Origin: Acidobacteriota bacterium
Lineage (GTDB): Bacteria > Acidobacteriota > Terriglobia > Terriglobales > Acidobacteriaceae
Length of the DNA: 39,330 nucleotides
Assembly: GCA_013285705.1 (NCBI GenBank)
Contig: JABDHA010000037.1
Location: 1-39,330 of the forward strand
Direction: 5' to 3'
Positions 34,615 to 39,330 of this stretch are shown one piece after another; position 1 is the stretch's first letter, and the number at the start of each line of letters is the position of its first letter. Below the pieces are notes generated by a model. That model saw only the letters and a program-made list of their open reading frames with translations. It was not told the origin of the DNA and searched no databases. Made by a program: the position numbers and the translations under genes.

Positions 34615-35116
34615 CACCAATCCCGTTGTCCTTTGTCGCTTATTACGTTCGCCTTCAACTGAGGCCCCTTCCCTCCACCGGCATTACCCGGCTTCATCGG
34701 TACTACAAGCCTCTCCGCCACCCCAAACGGCCTGGCCTGCCTCTCGCGAGCTGCCAGTTGATCCAACCGCAAATCACCGCTGGGGCTTCCCGTGTTGCCT
34801 TCAGTCCCCTTTGCTTGCATGCCGTCGCCACTACCCCGGCAGGTTGGCGGAAGCTGTTCGCTCATAATCTTCCCCCTCATCGGCCTTTCCCCAAGTCCGC
34901 GGCGGGTCGGCACCTGCATCATGGTTTTCGAGGCTTGCTCAGCGTTCACTCACGTTACGGCCTGTACGCTTGCAGAGTCGCCTTCACGACCCTCTTACAT
35001 CGGAGGCTTCAGCAGCTTTGTTACCTCCACCGCTGCTCCGATTGCTACCGGGCGGAACGAACCAGTTCCCGGGTGGGACTTGCACCCACTGTGGACTAAC
35101 GACTTTCACGGCGCAC
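34615..35116 (-). ncRNA. 5' portion of a group II intron (domains I-III region)
   Basis: On the minus strand the sequence begins GTGCGCC at 35116, matching the GUGYG start of group II introns. Soon after it has CAGTGGGTGCAAGTCCCAC, a hairpin segment common near the 5' end of bacterial group II introns. About 500 structured bases then lead into the RT start at 34614, the normal distance for domains I-III before an ORF in domain IV. The 3' half with catalytic domain V is missing. The long plus-strand frame over this region (34254-35099) is a shadow. The 5' exon would be the sequence to the right of 35116. Confidence 0.72.
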
Positions 35117-35430
35117 GCGGACCATCTCAGTAACCGGCTTTTCGTTACCATACCCGAATCACATAGCGGGCGCCTTCAGACTTTTCCGCTTTATAAACCG
35201 CTCCTGTAGATTGACTTTTGGAGATTAGCGTTGACGTGTACCCTTTAACGGTATGCCTGAGACGGTAACAATCACCCGGGAAGAAGACGAAGAACTCTCC
35301 ACGGCGTGTAGTGCCCCATGAGCTTTTGTGTAGTAATCTTCATGGCTAACCAGTTGCCGGTCTTTTACTATGACAATCACGATCGGATGAATAGCATCTG
35401 TGTGGACAATTAATTTCGCGAGGATTTCCA
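35117..35430. other. Intergenic region holding the intron's 5' exon side and the PLD-gene promoter
   Basis: There is no convincing gene in these 314 bases. A minus-strand frame at 35225-35437 overlaps the ribosome site of the PLD-like gene and has a run of six Ser; I do not accept it. A 22-codon plus-strand frame near 35249 is too short to judge. The 5' exon interrupted by the group II intron lies at the left end but is not identifiable. Confidence 0.4.
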
Positions 35431-36414
35431 ATGTCACACGCTCTCATCGTTCTTCCAGAAGATTCCAGTGCAGAGATCCTAGGCGCGATCTCTCAGGCCA
35501 AAGTAACGCTCTCGATCAAGATGTTTGTCTTCAGAGACTTATCACTCCTGCGCGAGGTAATCAAAGCTCACACACGAGGGGTTCGGGTTCGCGTCATGCT
35601 CAATCCCCAGCGCCGCGATGGAAAGAAAGAGAATGATGAAACTCGCGCTGCATTGAACGCCGCCGGTATCGAGGTCAAGGACAGCAATCCAGCCTTCGAT
35701 CTGACCCATGAAAAGTCGATGGTCGTCGATGACCAGCTCGCTTTTGTTCAATCTTTTAATTGGGAAAGCGAAGCATTTTTGACCTCGCGGGATTACGGCA
35801 TCATAACCTCACGAGAGTCCGAGGTTGCAGATATCCTGGCCTGCTTCGATGCAGATTGGCATCGTACAACATTTGTCCCGCGAGAACCCTCACTCATCTG
35901 GTGCGTCGGGAATGGAAGACAACGGCTTGGCGAGTTTATCGACCATACAAAGCACTCTCTCTGGATCCAGAACGAGCGATTTCAAGACCCGGTTATTATT
36001 GAGCATCTCGTACGTGCATGTCGTCGCGGAGTTCGACTTCACGTCATTGCGAGATCGTTGCACAAGCTGAAAAAGGAAAAGTTGGCGGAAGCAGCCAGTG
36101 GCCTTCGAATACTGGAAGATGTGGGCGCCAAAATTCATACGCTGAAGCACGTGAAGGTTCACGGTAAGTTGCTCTTCGCAGATGAAAGCCGGGCCATCGT
36201 CGGCTCCATCAATCTGGCGCCTGGCAGCTTCGACAGCCGCCGCGAGTTGGCTATCGAAACAACGAAAGGCCATCTCATGGAACAGATCCACAATATATTG
36301 CGCGCAGATTGGACGATGTCGAAGCCAATGGATCTATCGGACCAAGGTCTTCTGGAAGAGTTGAAAAAGCGCGATCCGGAAGTGCGAGAAGACCTCGGTT
36401 TGGCTCATCCATAA
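35431..36414 (+). CDS. Phospholipase-D-fold protein with two HKD motifs
   Basis: The product has 327 residues with two PLD-type active-site motifs in tandem: THEKSMVVDD (His93, Lys95, Asp100) followed by QSFNW, and VHGKLLFADE (His244, Lys246, Asp251) followed by GSINLAPGSFD. Two HKD motifs in one chain form a complete active site, so it is expected to be active. Substrates in this superfamily include phospholipids, cardiolipin-synthesis intermediates and DNA. There is no signal peptide or membrane helix, so a cytosolic nuclease or phosphodiesterase is as likely as a lipase. GAGGA lies eight bases before the ATG. The ABC exporter starts 66 bases downstream on the same strand, suggesting co-transcription. 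Confidence 0.85.
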   Translation: MSHALIVLPEDSSAEILGAISQAKVTLSIKMFVFRDLSLLREVIKAHTRGVRVRVMLNPQRRDGKKENDETRAALNAAGIEVKDSNPAFDLTHEKSMVVDDQLAFVQSFNWESEAFLTSRDYGIITSRESEVADILACFDADWHRTTFVPREPSLIWCVGNGRQRLGEFIDHTKHSLWIQNERFQDPVIIEHLVRACRRGVRLHVIARSLHKLKKEKLAEAASGLRILEDVGAKIHTLKHVKVHGKLLFADESRAIVGSINLAPGSFDSRRELAIETTKGHLMEQIHNILRADWTMSKPMDLSDQGLLEELKKRDPEVREDLGLAHP

Positions 36415-36480
36415 TTGCATGTATTTTGCCTTCGATCGTGTCACCCAGATGGTTGGGAAAGAAAGCAGACGATTTGCCTA

Positions 36481-38310
36481 ATGGCCGAAAAGACACAATC
36501 AGGATCATGGACGCTCATCCGTCAGGTGCTGCAGCCGTACCGGCTTCATCTCATAGCCATCTTGGCTGCCATGATCGTCGAAACGATTGCTAACCTTGCA
36601 GCACCATGGCCGCTGAAGGTCATCATTGATGATGTGGCTGGCCACGGCCATTCCAGCCCAGTGTTTTCGCGGATCGAATCGGCCCTGGCAGGCACGCAGA
36701 AGATGAATCTCGCTGTCATCATGGCGCTGTCCTTTCTTTTGATTGCCATTATCGGCGCAGTCGCCGGTTACATCGACAACTACATCACAGAGAGTGTCGG
36801 TCAGCGGGTGGCACATGATCTGCGCATGCGCACATATCACCATCTCCAGCGCCTCTCTCTGAGCTATTACGATACACATGCAACAGGAGGGATTCTCAGC
36901 ACCATCACGACAGATATTCAGACGGTCCAGTCGTTTGCCTCTTCTTCAACACTCGATATCCTCGTCGACCTCCTCACAATTGTCAGCATGCTCGGTCTGA
37001 TGTTTTGGCTGAACTGGGACTTTACGCTCATTGCGCTTGGCGTTACCCCTATACTTCTAATTTTTGTTTTCCGGTTCAAGAAAGCGGTCAAAAAGGCTAC
37101 ACGCGAAGTGCGGAAGCAACAAAGCGAAATCGTCTCGGTAGTCCAGCAGAATCTCGGCTCCATGCAGGTAATTCAGGCATTCGGGCTTCAGGATCATCAG
37201 GAAAAGGAGCTGGGCACTGTCAGCCAAGCGGTCATCGATGCAGCACTCAAAGCGCGACGGGTGAAGTCTCTCCTGTCGCCCATCGTCTCGATTGTCGGGG
37301 CAGCATGTACGGCGGTCGTGCTGTGGCGCGGTGCATGGCTTACGGTGAATGAGGTGATGACTGTAGGAGCGCTCACCGTCTTTCTGGCATATCTTACGAA
37401 GTTCTTCAAGCCGGTGAAGGATCTGGCAACCTCAACGAATGCCATTGCACAAGTTGCTGTGGCTGTGGATCGAATTGAAGAGGTTCTCGACGCCGACAAT
37501 CTGATCGTCGAGAGGGACGACCCTGTAGAGATAAAGAATGTTGCCGGGAAAATTGAATTTTCCAATGTGTCATTCGGATACACGGAGAAACCGGTTCTCA
37601 GCAACCTGAACTTCACCATCGATGCTGGACAATTTATCGGCATCGTTGGACCCACTGGAGCGGGGAAGTCTACCGTCGTCAGTCTCATTCCTCGGTTCTA
37701 CGACCCTCTTCTCGGCTCGATCAAAATCGACGGAGTTGACGTACGTGACATGAAACTGAGCCACTTGCGAGATCAGATCGGATATGTGTTGCAGGATACA
37801 GTCCTTTTCCGCGCCACAGTGGCAGAGAACATTGCCTTTGGAAGGCCCGGCGCTTCCGAAGACGAGATTATCGCTGCCGCCAAGCTGGCAAACGCACACG
37901 AGTTTATTATGCAAATGCCTGGCGGTTATCGCGCGATGGTCGGCGAACGTGGTTCCACGTTATCCGGCGGTCAGCGTCAGCGGATCGGCATCGCTCGCGT
38001 CATGATTCGAAACAGCCCTATCCTTCTTCTCGATGAGCCTACCGCCGCACTTGATACCGAGTCGGAACGACTCGTTGTCGATGCTCTCGAACGTCTCATG
38101 GATGGAAAGACAGTGATTGCGATCGCTCACAGATTGAGCACAATTCGCGATGCCGACCGGATCATGGTGATCAGTCGTGGAACCGTCGCTGAGATGGGAA
38201 GCCACGATGAGCTTATGGCAGCGGATGGCATATATGCTGCCTTACACAGCGCCCAGTTCACCACCGATGGTAAGAGCGAAGTGCCAAATGCGGTCCGCAC
38301 TACCGTCTGA
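36481..38310 (+). CDS. ABC exporter with fused membrane and ATPase domains
   Basis: The product has 609 residues. A six-helix type I exporter domain (about 20-325) includes SYYDTHATGGILSTITTDI and LGSMQVIQAFGLQ. The ATPase domain (about 355-600) has Walker A GPTGAGKST (390-398), Q-loop GYVLQDTVLF, signature LSGGQRQRIGIAR (494-506), Walker B ILLLDEPTAALD (514-525) and H-loop AIAHRLS. All catalytic residues are present. It is a half-transporter expected to work as a homodimer, like MsbA or multidrug and lipid exporters; the substrate is unknown. The ATG at 36481 is preferred over the longer Cys-rich frame from 36415. It follows the PLD-fold gene closely. Confidence 0.92.
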   Translation: MAEKTQSGSWTLIRQVLQPYRLHLIAILAAMIVETIANLAAPWPLKVIIDDVAGHGHSSPVFSRIESALAGTQKMNLAVIMALSFLLIAIIGAVAGYIDNYITESVGQRVAHDLRMRTYHHLQRLSLSYYDTHATGGILSTITTDIQTVQSFASSSTLDILVDLLTIVSMLGLMFWLNWDFTLIALGVTPILLIFVFRFKKAVKKATREVRKQQSEIVSVVQQNLGSMQVIQAFGLQDHQEKELGTVSQAVIDAALKARRVKSLLSPIVSIVGAACTAVVLWRGAWLTVNEVMTVGALTVFLAYLTKFFKPVKDLATSTNAIAQVAVAVDRIEEVLDADNLIVERDDPVEIKNVAGKIEFSNVSFGYTEKPVLSNLNFTIDAGQFIGIVGPTGAGKSTVVSLIPRFYDPLLGSIKIDGVDVRDMKLSHLRDQIGYVLQDTVLFRATVAENIAFGRPGASEDEIIAAAKLANAHEFIMQMPGGYRAMVGERGSTLSGGQRQRIGIARVMIRNSPILLLDEPTAALDTESERLVVDALERLMDGKTVIAIAHRLSTIRDADRIMVISRGTVAEMGSHDELMAADGIYAALHSAQFTTDGKSEVPNAVRTTV

Positions 38311-38443
38311 AACGACTTGTGAAGCATATATCTGAAGACAAATTTGTTCTTAAGGAGCGCTTTCTTTCAGGCCGGCGCCTCATTGTATTTCCCTGATCGT
38401 CTGGTGATCTCAATCATAGAGAAGTCGATGGCCGAAGTGGGCT

Positions 38444-39330
38444 ATGCAAATTTTAGCCTGCCTTCGATCTCAGGGCAGTGCGCTGGGCGATCAGATAGCC
38501 AATCCCTACTACATCACGGGCGGTCCGGGAATCATCGAACAGCCAACCGTCGCGCGCTCTCAAACGCTCCGGCCATTCCCGCAGTTCACATCCGTCAATC
38601 TCTTTGTGAGCTCCGCTCACGCTGACTACAACGCGCTGCTCATCAAAGCCGAGAAGCGGGCCGGCCATGGGTTGAACATCGTGTCATCCTTTACCTGGTC
38701 GCGCAATTTGGACTCCTCCTTCGGCACCGCCAACAGCATTCAAAGTCCGGGGTTCAGTGCGCCGCAGAATGTCTATGACCTCGAAGCGGAGTACTCTCAC
38801 TCCGTGACCGATGTCCCTTACCGTTTCGTGGCTGGCATTCTGTACGATCTTCCCTTTGGAAAAGGCGAGCGCTTTGTGGCGGGCAATCGCTGGATAGATG
38901 AAATCATCGATCGCTGGCAACTGAACGTACTACCCACCTTCCAAAGCGGATTTCCTGTCTCCATCTACCAAAGCAATAACCCAAATAGCACAATCGCGGG
39001 CAACGGCGTTCAGCGTCCTAATCGTGTTCAGGATGTTTCTTTGGGAACGAAGGGCAGCCTCTATAACTGCCTGAATGGATATATCAACCCGGCAGCATTC
39101 ACCGCCTCTGCGGCCAATACGTTCGGCAATGCACCACGCACATTATCATTACGTGGACCTGGATACGAAGACTGGGACATCTCTCTGTTCAAGAGCGTGC
39201 TCGTGAGAGAGCACGTCAATGTACAGTTTCGCGCACAAACCTTCAACACCTTCAACACGCCATTGTTTGCAGGGCCGAATACGGCATTCGGTAGTGCAAA
39301 CTTCGGTGCCATCACTTCGCAGGCGAATTT
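38444..39330 (+). pseudogene. C-terminal fragment of an Oar-like TonB receptor, right-truncated by the window
   Basis: From about 38470 the frame reads SALGDQIANPYYITGGPGII, then QSQTLRPFPQFTSVNL-type sequence, and continues with FTWSRNLDSSFG, FVAGILYDLPFGKGERF, INPAAFTASAANTFGNAPRTL and QFRAQTFNTFNTPLFAG to the window edge. These are the last barrel strands of Oar-like receptors, which normally exceed 1000 residues. Here there is no signal peptide, regulatory domain, plug or first two thirds of the barrel. The stop codon upstream (38417-38419) and the first ATG (38444) leave at most about 295 residues. Only some ten residues should remain beyond the window. It is most likely the dead tail of a receptor deleted or recombined at about 38465. 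Confidence 0.82.

Noticed and set aside
34254..35099. 281-codon plus-strand open frame
   Set aside because: It is antisense to the group II intron RNA and RT start; the composition is Pro/Arg/His-rich, as expected for a shadow frame.
35225..35437. 70-codon minus-strand frame upstream of the PLD-like gene
   Set aside because: It overlaps the ribosome site and start of the PLD-like gene, has a six-Ser run and no own ribosome site.
1..39330. CRISPR arrays, tRNA and rRNA genes
   Set aside because: No regularly spaced repeat array, cloverleaf-like tRNA or ribosomal RNA segment was seen on reading; a covariance search was not possible here.

Overview
The window looks like a chromosomal stretch of a soil-type Acidobacteriota, probably Acidobacteriaceae/Terriglobales. 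The evidence is two large TonB-dependent receptors with N-terminal carboxypeptidase-regulatory-like domains plus the tail of a third, a DUF5107-TPR exported protein, a small exported protein of a kind frequent in acidobacteria, and many secreted hydrolases. The family assignment is inference from protein resemblance only; no rRNA, tRNA or other marker was seen.

Left part (1-8000): a transglutaminase-like gene runs off the left edge on the minus strand. A gene-poor stretch follows, then a lone LarA-like (DUF2088) protein, and a 2-4 kb string of small, mostly unrecognised exported, membrane or cytoplasmic proteins with poorly coding gaps between them.

Central left (8100-19670) is the most coherent system. 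Reading leftwards on the minus strand are a TonB-dependent receptor, an exported YncE-like beta-propeller, a histidine acid phosphatase (phytase type) and two tandem exported type I phosphodiesterase/alkaline-phosphatase-superfamily proteins. Each of the last two ends in its own strong intrinsic terminator. Divergent from the receptor is an OmpR-family response regulator and sensor kinase pair with overlapping stop and start codons. The arrangement suggests a regulated outer-membrane uptake and hydrolysis locus for organic phosphate, possibly inositol phosphates.

Central right (19670-30600): a decayed transposase remnant, a 1074-residue exported DUF5107-TPR protein, an XRE-ImmA/IrrE fusion regulator with candidate operator repeats, and an Oar-like TonB receptor with a strong terminator. 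A frameshifted four-helix membrane protein and a small soluble protein follow.

Right part (30600-39330) is accessory and scarred by mobile DNA. It holds a frameshifted, truncated IS110 transposase whose 5' non-coding flank might be a bridge-RNA relic. It also holds a solitary FEN-type 5'-3' exonuclease divergent from a Tat-exported purple-acid-phosphatase-like enzyme, and the 5' half of a group II intron whose reverse transcriptase ORF is fused in frame to an IS1111/IS110-type transposase fragment. A phospholipase-D-fold protein with an ABC exporter comes next. Last is a plug-less C-terminal fragment of an Oar-like TonB receptor that runs off the right edge.
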